Source: Vitrella brassicaformis | Lineage: Eukaryota > Sar > Vitrellaceae | Length of the DNA: 64,000 nucleotides | Direction of reading: 5' to 3' | Assembly (NCBI GenBank): GCA_001179505.1 | Contig: CDMY01000138.1 | Coordinates: 62,001-126,000 of the forward strand | Shown: positions 23,854-34,242 of the stretch, piece by piece | Position numbering within the stretch: the stretch's first letter is position 1 | How the letters are laid out: each line of letters opens with the position of its first letter | Notes under the pieces: model-generated | The model's database searches: none | What the model was told of the DNA's origin: nothing | The model's input: only the letters and a program-made list of their open reading frames with translations | Position numbers and translations under genes: made by a program

Positions 23854-25070
23854 TGGACAGAGGGCGACGTAGATCGAGAGAGGCAGGGGATCATGACAGC
23901 TCTAGTGGTGAGTGCATGGAGGGGAGTTTTGAACTTCTGATGTCCTCCCTCCACATGCAATTTATGTGAGGAGTGTGTGAAGTTTGTGTCCCATAGTTTC
24001 ATGCACTGACCGTCCTATCAGCAATGTCTGAATTTTGTACGAGGGGAGTGAGAACAAGGGGAGTTAGTTAGCGAAGGTTGTTCTGCAGCCATCCAGCTAT
24101 GCATTCTCTCTTCTGCTGAAATGCATGAGGAGTGTTGGTTTTGCAATGGCCAGCCACTGTCTGTTGAAGCAGTACGTGGGTCCCCCGTGAACTTGTTGTA
24201 CTGTAGGCACCGAAAGTAAGGTGAGAAGAAGACGGGCGAGACATGGCGGACCCAATTACGGGCACTCTTTTGTCGCGTTGGTGTGTCTGTGTTGACTGGT
24301 GTATGACAACTCAATTCATCTCGGACGATGGTGCATCGAATATGTCGTGGAATCGTCCTTCACTGCCCGCCACTTTTTTTGGCGCCGAATGCTTCTACGC
24401 ACTCGTCCAAAGTTTGCGTCTCCAATACACAACAACACACTGGCATTCACCAGTCTCACGTACGTCACTGAAGGCCAGCTCAAAGCGTGGCCCAAAAAGA
24501 AACATAAGAGAGGCACCATGCGTGCATGTGATATGGTTTGACTACTCTGGCTGATTCATTCGAGGCTCGATTTCAACATGCTTAACACGAACATCTGAGA
24601 AGAGCCGTCCGTGTTTATTGCATCATGTCTCTCCCTCAGAGGAGCCATGGATGTCTTTTGGCACACAAGGCTCAAGTCAGGAGCTCACGAGATCCCCCTC
24701 CCGTCCCCCTTGTGGCCTGTGACCACAGCACACGCACCGCCTACATAATGGACGGAAGTGCTGCCTCTGCAGCGTGGGAAGACAGAGAATAGCATGAGTC
24801 GACGACTGTCGATGCCATGTAGAAGGAAAAATGAATTGGTTACCATTGGCATGGTACAGGCATGATTAGCTCGTGCGACCAACAAAGGCCGAGCCAACGG
24901 CACAATGCAAAGACTAATACGTGTCAACGTGCACAAGAGAAAGCAAAAGCACCACCACCCCCAACGACCCAAAACATGCAGCGAAGTGGGCATGCAATCT
25001 ACATGTACTGCCTTGCTCGCGACGCATCGGCATGGACAAAGACACTGACCGACGAGCGGAGTAAAGGCAA
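23854..25070. other. Intergenic, 1.2 kb
   Basis: No supported gene. Short frames in both strands lack family resemblance. It separates the arylsulfotransferase gene from the secreted paralogue pair. Confidence 0.5.
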
Positions 25071-26062
25071 TCAGCTGCCCGTCAGGATAGTCGCATCACT
25101 GGTGATTTTGGCGCCATCAGCACCCTTGATGCTTTCCCTGGGCTCACAACTGCCGTCGTGCGGCTGCTCGGTATAGCGCTGCACACATGCCAAGACACAC
25201 AATGAAGGGAAGACAGACTACGTGTCCTTTCCTCTTCAGATGCGCGCCGTACCACTCGGCATTTGCTGGGGGAACCTTCGCCTTTTGCACACCGTATCTG
25301 CACCGGCGAATGCCCACATGCGGACACGTACGTGTGTGGGTAATAGTCTATGCTCACCTCTACGGAGACCCCATTGAGGTCGTCGCCATCGGGAGGCGCG
25401 TCGCCCTCCAATGTCTCTATCTTCAACCAAATGGCGTCCTCAGAGACATTCGGGCTATCGCTGCCTGTCTCGCTTTCTTCGCAATCACTCGTTGCGGCTC
25501 TGACGGGCACACAGACGAGGGTGTGTGTAGGGGCAAAGGGATCAAAGCAAGGTACCCACCCATTCTTTCGAATGCAAGCTTTCAGGTCCGCATCTCCTTC
25601 TTCGCTGTCGAGGCCTGGCAGAGTCACAGAGAACCACCACAGTGGACGCTGAAGCTTGGCTGACATCAGTGCTTACCGACAGCCAGGTATTTCAAGGGGG
25701 AATCCTCCTCCCAGTTCACAACCACTTCTTCGGTTTTCCCCTCCGCGATGGAAAACGTCCGGTCGTTCCTGGTTTCTGATGAAATGAGTGCACACACACA
25801 TGTCAGGCTCTCCATGTTGTCTTTCTGAGCTTTTGCCCTGTGGACGCACCCGGGCACGCTGCAAGAGAGCGGAAGTGGCGCACACCTGACGCAGAGAGCG
25901 AGATGGGAATGGCGCACAAAGAAGAGAAGGCAAGCAGGCGGCAAGCGGCCATCGTGTTCTGGTGCGTCCCGTTGTCTGCCCTCGCTCACTTGGTCCGGCC
26001 AGCCCAGGAGAGGCAAAGAAGGACAGGCAGAAGAGAACGGCGAGGGTCGGGAGGGAGACCAT
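25071..26062 (-). CDS. Small secreted protein, paralogue A (PPC-domain-like)
   Basis: Starts at 26062 with a clear signal peptide (VSLPTLAVLFCLSFFASPGLA). Exon 2 reads ETRNDRTFSIAEGKTEEVVV...LKYLAVG. Exon 3 (from about 25660 down) reads WWFSVTLPGLDSEEGDADLK, ACIRKNGWVPCFDP, SEDAIWLKIETLEGD and LNGVSVEVSIDYYP. The last exon reads HDGSCEPRESIKGADGAK and ends ILTGS. The GDADLK core followed by a beta-rich strand pattern resembles bacterial pre-peptidase C-terminal (PPC) domains; this is a resemblance seen by eye only. The same four blocks recur in order in the neighbour at 26572-27707, which runs the other way. The function is unknown; it is likely extracellular or on the cell surface. Confidence 0.65.
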
Positions 26063-26181
26063 GATGAGTGCGCACGCAGAGGAAGAAGCCTGGTGGAGTG
26101 GAAATCCAGCGGCCTTCCAGATCCAGATTTTTCCACCCGTTACTCCCGTTATTTGTACATCGTTGCCCCCCCCCCCCCCCT

Positions 26182-26481
26182 NNNNNNNNNNNNNNNNNNN
26201 NNNNNNNNNNNNNNNNNNNNNNNNNNNNNNNNNNNNNNNNNNNNNNNNNNNNNNNNNNNNNNNNNNNNNNNNNNNNNNNNNNNNNNNNNNNNNNNNNNNN
26301 NNNNNNNNNNNNNNNNNNNNNNNNNNNNNNNNNNNNNNNNNNNNNNNNNNNNNNNNNNNNNNNNNNNNNNNNNNNNNNNNNNNNNNNNNNNNNNNNNNNN
26401 NNNNNNNNNNNNNNNNNNNNNNNNNNNNNNNNNNNNNNNNNNNNNNNNNNNNNNNNNNNNNNNNNNNNNNNNNNNNNNNNN
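26182..26481. other. Assembly gap of 300 N
   Basis: Exactly 300 N flanked by a C run on both sides (26166-26180 and 26482-26490). It lies between the starts of the two divergent paralogues, so their shared promoter region is partly missing. Confidence 0.98.
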
Positions 26482-26571
26482 CCCCCCCCCTTTTTTGGAC
26501 CGTAACGGTCAGAAAGGGGGATTTATGATTGCTGTACGTTGTGTGAAAAAGGCTCGCTCCCCCGCTCCCGC

Positions 26572-27707
26572 ATGGTCTCTCTCCTCCTCTTCGCCGTCTG
26601 CCTCGCGCCGGCCGTCGCCCAGCCCAATTATGTCATCCTTTCAGCCCTCTCCAACCCCGAGCACATCGAGCGCCGCCTCATGAGCCTGAAGCGGTCCAGG
26701 GGAAACAGCACATCTGAGGCGGCAGTCGAAGTGGAAGACGTTCGAAATGGCACCGGTGGCTAACTCACAGACTACGTTGCTCTGCCTTGCTTGCTCTGAT
26801 GACTTCAATTCTGTGTGCCTGGGTTCCCAGATAGCTTCAGGGAGGCCGAAGCTTGTCCACGTATGTCCACAAAAGGACAGAGAAACACGTCATTCGACCG
26901 TGTGTAAGGCCATGCATGACTGGCTCGACTCTTTTCTCGTTCGATCAGTCCCTTGGGTGGATTGCACGCGAGACATCGACGAGGAATACCCTTTTTTCGA
27001 CTATGTCAACTGGGACACATACACTCGATTCCCATACATCGTTGTCGGTAACGGCTGGACCACGCCATGATACACACCGGCTTGCCTCTTTCCATGAGTG
27101 TCTTGTGACTGTACCCTCAGCTGTCGACTCGCACGAAGGCGACGTTGATCTGAAGATATGCACCCGGAGGAACGAGTGGGTACATTCATCTGACTTCCAT
27201 ACTTCTGCTCTTTGCAAACTGTGTGGGTATCTGGGCCATTTCTGAGTCAGACAACCAACGGATCACTGTGTCCGGAGTGAAAGGAGCACCGATCTTGGGA
27301 GCAACTTTTTTGAGGAGTCGATCGTGTTGGATATCAAGAATCTAGAAGGCGACCAAGGTTCTGATGACCACAAAGGAGTGCACGTCACGGTATATGCATA
27401 CACACGCCCGTACACAACTATTCTCAAAGGACCACGCCTTTCGCCTTTTTGGTACAGGTGTCTTGCGTTAAACCCGAAGGACCTCGCAAGAGGCATTGCC
27501 GAGCGGTACGTGCGCGACATATGGATTCCTGAGAGGAAAGAGGAGGACATGCGGTCCATCTTTCTACCGATGTGTGTCTTTGTATGTGTGCAGCGCGTGA
27601 TCACGATGGCTCACGATGGCAATTGTGAGCCCACGGAACGCATTAGGGGTTGTGAAGGCGCCAAGTTCACTGATGAGGCGATAATTTTTGGAAGGGAGCA
27701 CCCGTGA
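26572..27707 (+). CDS. Small secreted protein, paralogue B (PPC-domain-like)
   Basis: Divergent partner of the gene at 25071-26062. A signal peptide (MVSLLLFAVCLAPAVAQ) precedes NYVILSALSNPEHIERRL. Later blocks match paralogue A in order: VPSAVDSHEGDVDLKICTRR versus LPGLDSEEGDADLKACIRK; SIVLDIKNLEGD with GVHVTVYAY versus AIWLKIETLEGD with GVSVEVSID; and HDGNCEPTERIRGCEGAK versus HDGSCEPRESIKGADGAK. Ends IIFGREHP. Exons between 26760 and 27090 were not fully placed. Function unknown. Confidence 0.6.
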
Positions 27708-28867
27708 ACGCGTGGCTGAAGATCACTAAGGCATACACAATTGATGGTCCATCTCTTCGCCCATGTACACGGACAGATCGCACTGGGCCGTGTCATGTTG
27801 TGTGAACCACTGCATCCATTGCATTCATGTCAGCTTTGCGTTGTACGTCACCATATGCAATTCAGGCAGCCAATCACGCCATGAATCGCTGTTGTCTTTG
27901 TGTTGACATCGTGGTTGCTGCCGGAAGCCGCCCATGTGCCGGCCGGCGAGCAACCTCGCCCCTTTTCTTTCGGTTGTTTTTCCCCGTTGAATCGATGGTT
28001 CTGTCAGTCATATGCATGGTCAGCCAGAAAAGAGTAGTTGCACGAGTCGGGGTGTTTGTCGCTAGTGTGGATTAATGTGATGCTTCTGTCTTGGTATCTT
28101 GGCGCCTGTGCATTGTCTTGGGGGCTATGTGCGATGACGTCGCATGTGAGACCTTAACATCGTGTTTGTTGACCGATTCGACCGAGCCAACTTCAAGCGC
28201 TCCGACCTTGAACTGTGCGTGCGTCGTGTGTCATGACACACATGGATCTCTCTTGGCTGATCGAATGTGCGTGTGATGGATGTCACGCATTATGTGTGAT
28301 AGTTGTCAATGACACTACTTGACAAGTACGATGCGTGTGTGGCTCTCTATCCATCCATCTGATCAACCGATACATGTGCACACATACATACACACACACA
28401 TACACACACACACATCCATGCGCACGCATACATACATACATACCAACCGACACACGGCTATATAGCATCATCCTCGAACTTCTTCACGCCGACACGCAAT
28501 TGGTCTCGTGGTCAGCTGTTCATGCAAACCTGCATGATGGCCTTGTGCCGCCAATGTTCATGCAAACCATGGCGGTTTCATTCGGCTGTCTTGTTTTGAT
28601 CCGCCAGTGACAGACGGAAAACGACATTATTAGCAACCGTTTTACGGAGATACCTCTGGTCTGATGAACACGATGATCAATGCTTGTGTAGGCTTCAGAT
28701 CAACAGCACGTAGGCCAATGTACGGCGTCGCCTCGCTGCGTGCGTTGTAGGGCTTGTTTCTTGCAGATCAAGCTTACATCCATCCGCGGCAATGCTGGGC
28801 GAATGGGATGACCAGATCAGCCACTTTCACAAGAGGCTGCCGTCATAAAGCAGTGAGGGCACTGCAG
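27708..28867. other. Intergenic, about 1.2 kb
   Basis: No supported gene. CATA/CACA microsatellites lie at 28380-28445. An in-frame Met at 28754 could extend the following gene upstream. Confidence 0.5.
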
Positions 28868-30792
28868 ATGACCACCCCGCCGTCAGCCGCCGAATTCGAT
28901 TACAGTGACCATCACTTGCTCCCCGAGTCGAGGTAGGCTGGGATTACAGTGAAGCAAGAAGCCCTTCCTGGTGCGCAGCGCACCAGTGCTTCTCGTTGTT
29001 TGGATCACTCAGGTATCAGTCAACCTATTGGCGATACACTCTCGAATCACTGCCGCGCAGTGTGGTAAGATCATCCTGTCTGCTACACGCACGTCATCCT
29101 TGCTTCGTCCTTTGTTCGCTCTTCACACGTTTCAGATGCTCGGACGGATCAGCCATCGACTCGTTCTCGTCATGTGCTCAGCCTTTCTGGCAGCGTGTCT
29201 GAACGTGGCGTATCCGTCCATTTTCGCTGGCGCCAGCACATCCGCACACTCAATCGCAGGTTGGTCGTTATGCATGCACAAATGTGCTGCCTTTGGTGGT
29301 GTACTTGTCGTGTGCTTTTGCAGGGACCGCGCTAGGTCTCCTACTGGTTTTCCGAACGAACACCGGGTATAGTAGGTTTTGGGAAGGGCGAACGCTTTGG
29401 ACAAGGGTGGTCACGGTCATTCGTAGGATTGGTGAGTGTAGAGGAGAAAGGGCGCACACGCAGGCATACACAGACACCCCCACAAGCAAACAAATCAAGG
29501 TGCAGGGTCGTCTATTGCTCTCTCGGTCCATTCAGCGTATTTTTCGTCCAATTACGTCCCACGTGAGTATCACGTTCGCCTGGCCAATCTCTTGTGCGCA
29601 TTCCCTTATGTGTTGAAGCAGCATCTGTACGTCCACGTACAACGAATAAGTGCATGCCCGAAATCAATCTTTGCTTTTCTCTTTGTCGCCAGGTACAGCG
29701 GCATGCGGGGCGTCCTGTGTGTGAAGGAGTTTCAAGGCTAGTCAGTTCAGGGCAAGCAGAGAGAACGGCGAGATCGACGGACCAGTGCATTGTGCTTGAT
29801 TCAGGCTTTCTGGAGGGAGACGATGTCCGCCTCCTTACGCGGACACAAGGTAGACAAACAGAAAGCGGCGCTCATGTTTTCACTGTTCCGTCCTTGCAGA
29901 GCCCCCCGTTCAGGTGTGTAAGCTCTTGTCAGCTTGTCTCAGACATGCCAAGGAGCAACATGGCGGTGAGGCGCCTAACGACAGGGAACGCCTCTACTTG
30001 GAGGGTCTCATAGGTGCGCCCATTGTACCAACTAGATATGAGGCTAGATCTGATGTAGGTCGTGTCGACGGGCAGGCCAATTGGTTGACTTGGCCGGCAA
30101 CTGTGGACGTATTGTGAAGGTCCCCGTCCCTTTGGCCTACTCAAGGCACACGTCGAGGTGAGTGAGTCTACAATCAGTCCCCATTAGCCAACCGAATCAT
30201 TTTTAATCAACTCAAGTCGATTGCGTTTCCTTGGCTGTGTGCAGGTTTCTGTCGCTGTTCACAATCACCTTGCCTTATGCATTGGTTGCAAACTGCGGGT
30301 CAGAAGTTGGAAGTAGCGAGGTAGCTGAAACACCGCTGTCTCGCTGCCTGTGCAGGTTCTGGGTCGTGCCAGTAGTGTCCGGAATCTCATGGGCCTTCTA
30401 CAGCATCGAGTCGATCGGCCAATATATCGTAAGATCATAAGCACACACCTGCCTGTCATCATTCCTGGTTGCGCGCGCTCTCTCTTTCTAGGAGAACCCT
30501 TTCGACGTTCATGCGTCACAGGTACTACACGCATAACATTACAAGCTGCGCTAGCGACCACACGGGATGTGTGCGACGGATGTATGCCATTCGTGTGGTT
30601 CATCAGATAGCGCTCAACCCGCTTTGCCAGTCGATTACGCGAGACGTGGCACAGATCTTGTCGCCCCCCTCAGGCTCGCCCTTCATTTCCACGGAAGCAC
30701 CTGTCGCTGCCAGAGTCAATGAAAGGGAAACCTTCAGCAAATTATCGGCTGAAGATGAAGATATGGAAGATAGAACGCCTGGACTGCCTTGA
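28868..30792 (+). CDS. Bestrophin/UPF0187 family anion channel
   Basis: Predicted membrane chloride or bicarbonate channel. The N-terminal exon (MTTPPSAAEFDYSDHHLLPE) is followed by YQSTYWRYTLESLPRSV and a first membrane region (LVLVMCSAFLAACLNVAYPS). Then comes the family signature TALGLLLVFRTNTGYSRFWE with GRTLWTRVVTVIRRI. After FPYVLKQHL and LLSACLRHAKEQ come KVPVPLAYSRHTSRFLSLF, TITLPYALVANCG, VVPVVSGISWAFYSIESIGQ and the hallmark ENPFDVHA. The last exon reads LNPLCQSITRDVAQIL with a disordered acidic tail (DEDMEDRTPGLP). In algae such channels supply bicarbonate to plastids, which would fit with the carbonic anhydrase in this window; that link is inference. At least seven introns; the start exon is uncertain. 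Confidence 0.85.
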
Positions 30793-32196
30793 CTGACACT
30801 CTTCCTTACGTGCGAGTGTGAGAGTGCATGGTTGAACTCAGTGCATGTCGTTTTGAGGTCTGTTTTGAGTTCGCATTGCGGTAAAGCAATAACAAAATAT
30901 TTGACTTGATATTGTCTATGTGTCACCGTTTGTACGTCCCCTTCTGATTGCGCCAAAATAAAAAAGGTGCGGCGAAAGGCGGGTGTAAAGTGTTGACAAA
31001 CGGAGAGCACAGGACAGCAAGATAGAGGGAGGTATGACGGAGAGAAGGAAAGGCTGGCTAAGTAACCATCACGCGATGAATGAGCACATCGAGATGTTGT
31101 TTGCCCTCCCCCGTCTTTCCATCAATCAGGTGCGATCCATCAATCAAGTGCGAATGGATCGGGGGCGGCTGGGGCGGCGGCATCACCATCTGCATCGGCA
31201 AACGAAAGTGACAATGTGTGTCACTGACATGCGCACCGTGTACTTAATTATGTGTGTCTCATGGCTGCTCGTGGCGGGCGCAAATATGTTAGGGGTGCCC
31301 ATGGGTGTTTGTGTGTCAGGTTCGTTGAGGCAGGCAGCTGGCAGGGACCTGAGTGACCCGGCTCCAAGCTAGGTCACCCACACCACAAACTGGAGAATGC
31401 TGGTCTTGTGTGTATGCCGGGAGGATGCCTCTGCGTCTGTGTGCAGCAAGTGTCTGGCTGAGGGAATCACAGCCCGCCACTGCCTGGAGAGGTCCCTACG
31501 TGCAACGATTGTTCTCCATCGACATAGCCCCGTGCGCCTGCTGTCTTTCAATCAGTTCCCCTCCGCCACCACTGCCTTATGTCTCCATTCCACGCAAATA
31601 CAAGAGTGTGATGCTGCCTGGATGTGTGAGCGGATGTGACACGTTACTGACGTATGCACATGTTAGTGGCCGCCTATGTGTTGCGACATGAACATCAACG
31701 ACAATGACATGAAAACGAGCATGTTAGTCCAACTGTTCCAGCTGTCCGCTCGTCATCAATTGCTCGTCATTTGACAGGAATTGCTATCTGTCGGCTGATT
31801 TAAAATATCTATATATATATACTGTCTTGTGAGTCCATCGAATGGATGTGTTCAACTTGGACTCGTCGAGTCGCGTTTTTTCCCGGAAGTACGCCAGTCG
31901 TTTGCCAAAAGCGAGCCCGAAAAACTCCCATACACAGATGGCGAGACACCATCGCGCAAAATTTTTCTGCCGGGTCAATGAAATGACCATCAACGGGGAG
32001 CGGTCTCGATGCCCAGTTCGTGCTCCATTCCTCCATTCCTCCATTGCCCCTCCCACCCCCCCTCACGCATCCCCCACATCATGATGTTTAGGGTCAGCCG
32101 GCGTGCAACACACTCGTTGCTAGCAGGGGAAAAGAAAAAAGGAGGAAAACAGGGCTCCCTCTCCATCTCCCCCAACTCTCCGTGTTATTCTGCGTT
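30793..32196. other. Intergenic, 1.4 kb
   Basis: No supported gene. Holds one copy of a dispersed repeat (31729-31905) and a short direct repeat of ATCAATCA[AG]GTGCGA near 31120-31152. Confidence 0.55.
31729..31905 (-). repeat. Dispersed repeat, copy 1 (inverted relative to copy 2)
   Basis: On the minus strand this reads CAAACGACT..., a GTACTT and GGGAAAAAA word, then GAGTCCAAGTTGAACACATC followed by CAT, one variable base and CGATGGACTCACAAGACAGT, and finally GACGAGCGGACAGCTGGAAC AGTTGGA. The same words in the same order occur on the plus strand at 39507-39697. Copy 1 has about 60 extra AT-rich bases (around 31755-31820), including a TATA run. Confidence 0.8.
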
Positions 32197-33226
32197 ATGC
32201 GTAGCGTTTCAGCGGCAGCACCATCAGCCGCATCGTCAGTACCGGGATCTGCCTTCCACGCCCGGAGATACGAGAGGCCGGGCCTCACAGTAGACGAAAT
32301 CGAAGAGATCAAAGAAGGTGGGCAACGCAAAACGAACCTGGATGCATGACGGGCTGTATACATCCATCCATCGAGTCTATGCTTCCCTATGTGGCTGCTG
32401 CGTGCAGCGTTTGACCTGTTCGACGTTCACCAGACCAACCAGATAGGTACCTGACTGAGTGACGGGCATGAATGGACGTTGTGTGTATGGCGGCTGTGGG
32501 CTGTGCATGTGCTGCAGATGCCAAGGACCTGAAGAAGGCCCTGCTCTCACTCGGACTCGACGCAAAGAACCAGACACTCTACCACGTGTGTGTGCCTAGA
32601 GAGGCAGGCAGGCGTGCTGCGTTGCTCTTTCGTGTTTATTGCTTCATTGGTTCGATGGTTCAGATGGTGAGTGACCTCGACGAGCAGACGTCCCACAGGC
32701 TGTCGTTTGAGGACTTCCTCGACATGATGACAGCGAAGACGTCAGAGCGGGACACCAAAGACGATATCATGAAGGTATGCATGCACACACCTGACCCGTT
32801 TTCTTCTCTCTCTCTGTGTGATGCATGCAGGTGTTTCATTTGTTTGATGAGGACCGCACGGGCAGCATCACCGTGCAGAACCTTCAGCGAATCGCACGGG
32901 AACTGGGTACGCAATGCGCTGCACTGCATGCATGTATGGACTGCACAACGACTAGGTGATGGCACCACATGGATGGATGGATGGATGGATGGATAGATGA
33001 ATTCAACGCCCCTGTCTGTTGTCTTTCAGGCGAGCTGATGACGCAGGAAGAGTTACAGGTCCGTCAGAACTCTGACCCGATCCACCCACCCCTGCACACG
33101 GGAGCGTATTTCTCGTCCCTGTGTTTGTTTATGCAGGACATGATATCCCGTGCGGATAGCAACGGCGATGGGGAGGTGTCCCCGGAGGACTTCTACGCCA
33201 TCATGACCAAGAAGACATTCCCTTAG
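32197..33226 (+). CDS. Centrin (caltractin), EF-hand protein
   Basis: Calcium-binding protein of centrioles and basal bodies. Exons: 32197-32317, 32408-32446, 32518-32585, 32664-32774, 32831-32906, 33030-33058, 33137-33226. All are GT-AG and in frame, giving about 177 residues, normal for centrin. The N-terminal tail is Ser/Ala-rich (MRSVSAAAPSAASSV). EF1 is AFDLFDVHQTNQIDAKDLKK; EF2 is DLDEQTSHRLSFEDFLDMMT; the centrin-type linker is KTSERDTKDDIMKVF; EF3 is HLFDEDRTGSITVQNLQRIA; EF4 is SRADSNGDGEVSPEDFYAIM; and it ends KKTFP. EF4 keeps every calcium ligand (D-N-D-E-E pattern). EF1 and EF2 have lost acidic ligands (H and Q replace D/N in EF1; Q, T and H in EF2), so calcium binding is probably mostly C-terminal. 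Confidence 0.95.
32969..32993. repeat. GGAT microsatellite in a centrin intron
   Basis: Six tandem GGAT units inside the intron between the EF3 exon and the short exon at 33030-33058. Confidence 0.85.
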
Positions 33227-34242
33227 ATGCACGCGGACACTTAGATAGAGAGCCGAACGGGGGAATGCCTTGCTAGCTTAGGCGAGGGGTGCGTGAGTGT
33301 CTAAGCATGCGTGTTTGTCGTTTGTCCTTTATTTGTACATAGCTCTGCATGTATGTGTAGGGGACGGACGATCGGTGCTTCAAAACACCGGCGGAGATGG
33401 CACGCCCCGCTCACATGTAGCGATCATTCATGGAACACGTCATCGATGAATCAGAGACACGGCGAGCATTCCTGCACCGCGAACAAGACAGGCCGGAGAA
33501 AGTGGATACATTCACCACGACGAGAGACATCAGCGAGTGCCGTCCCTGATGCGCCGATATGTCACACAACACGCGTGGGGCAGACAGGCGAACAAACATG
33601 CAGCACAAATGTCGTGACGCCGGGGGGAGAATGGATAGCGAGACAAAAACGGTACGGTGGCACACGCAGACACGTATGCATGCATGCACTTTGCGACAGG
33701 CAGAGACCTCTCTCCATGTCCACCGACAGGCAGGATTATCATAAACAGTGTCACGTAGAGACAACCACAAAACAATTCATTACAGTAGCAGGCACATGCT
33801 CCAGCCTGCTGGCGACCCTCAGAGCGAGAGAAAGACAGTCGACGTCCGCGTCAGCGCCGACGCGCCTCACTGATACTGTGATTGACATCGTGTGCGTGTT
33901 GCTGTGGTCTCCAAACCGGGATCCATGACGGTCTTCTGATGCACCCTAGTGCTCGATGGACTTGGGTGCTGATGGTTGTGTGTGTGGGTTAAGCCGCAGG
34001 TGCTGTTGTGGGTGGGTGGGGATAGTCGGCCGATGAACGTGATGCATGCCGGCCGTTCGCGGCTTCCTATGCCGGCATATGGTTGAAGAATAGACCCATT
34101 CACAGAAAGGCCCCCCGGTCAATGCATTATTCAGCTGCTTCACTCATCGACAAACACACACACGACAGACGGGGAAGCATCGACACATCTATCTATCATC
34201 ACACGTACACGGCCGTCCATTCATCCGGGCTGCCACAGTGTT
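33227..34242. other. Intergenic, 1.0 kb
   Basis: Tail-to-tail spacer between centrin and the RAP-domain gene. No supported gene or notable repeat. Confidence 0.55.

Noticed and set aside
25962-26683. Frames that run through the N gap
   Set aside because: They consist mostly of unknown residues; the true start of the plus gene is at 26572 after the gap.
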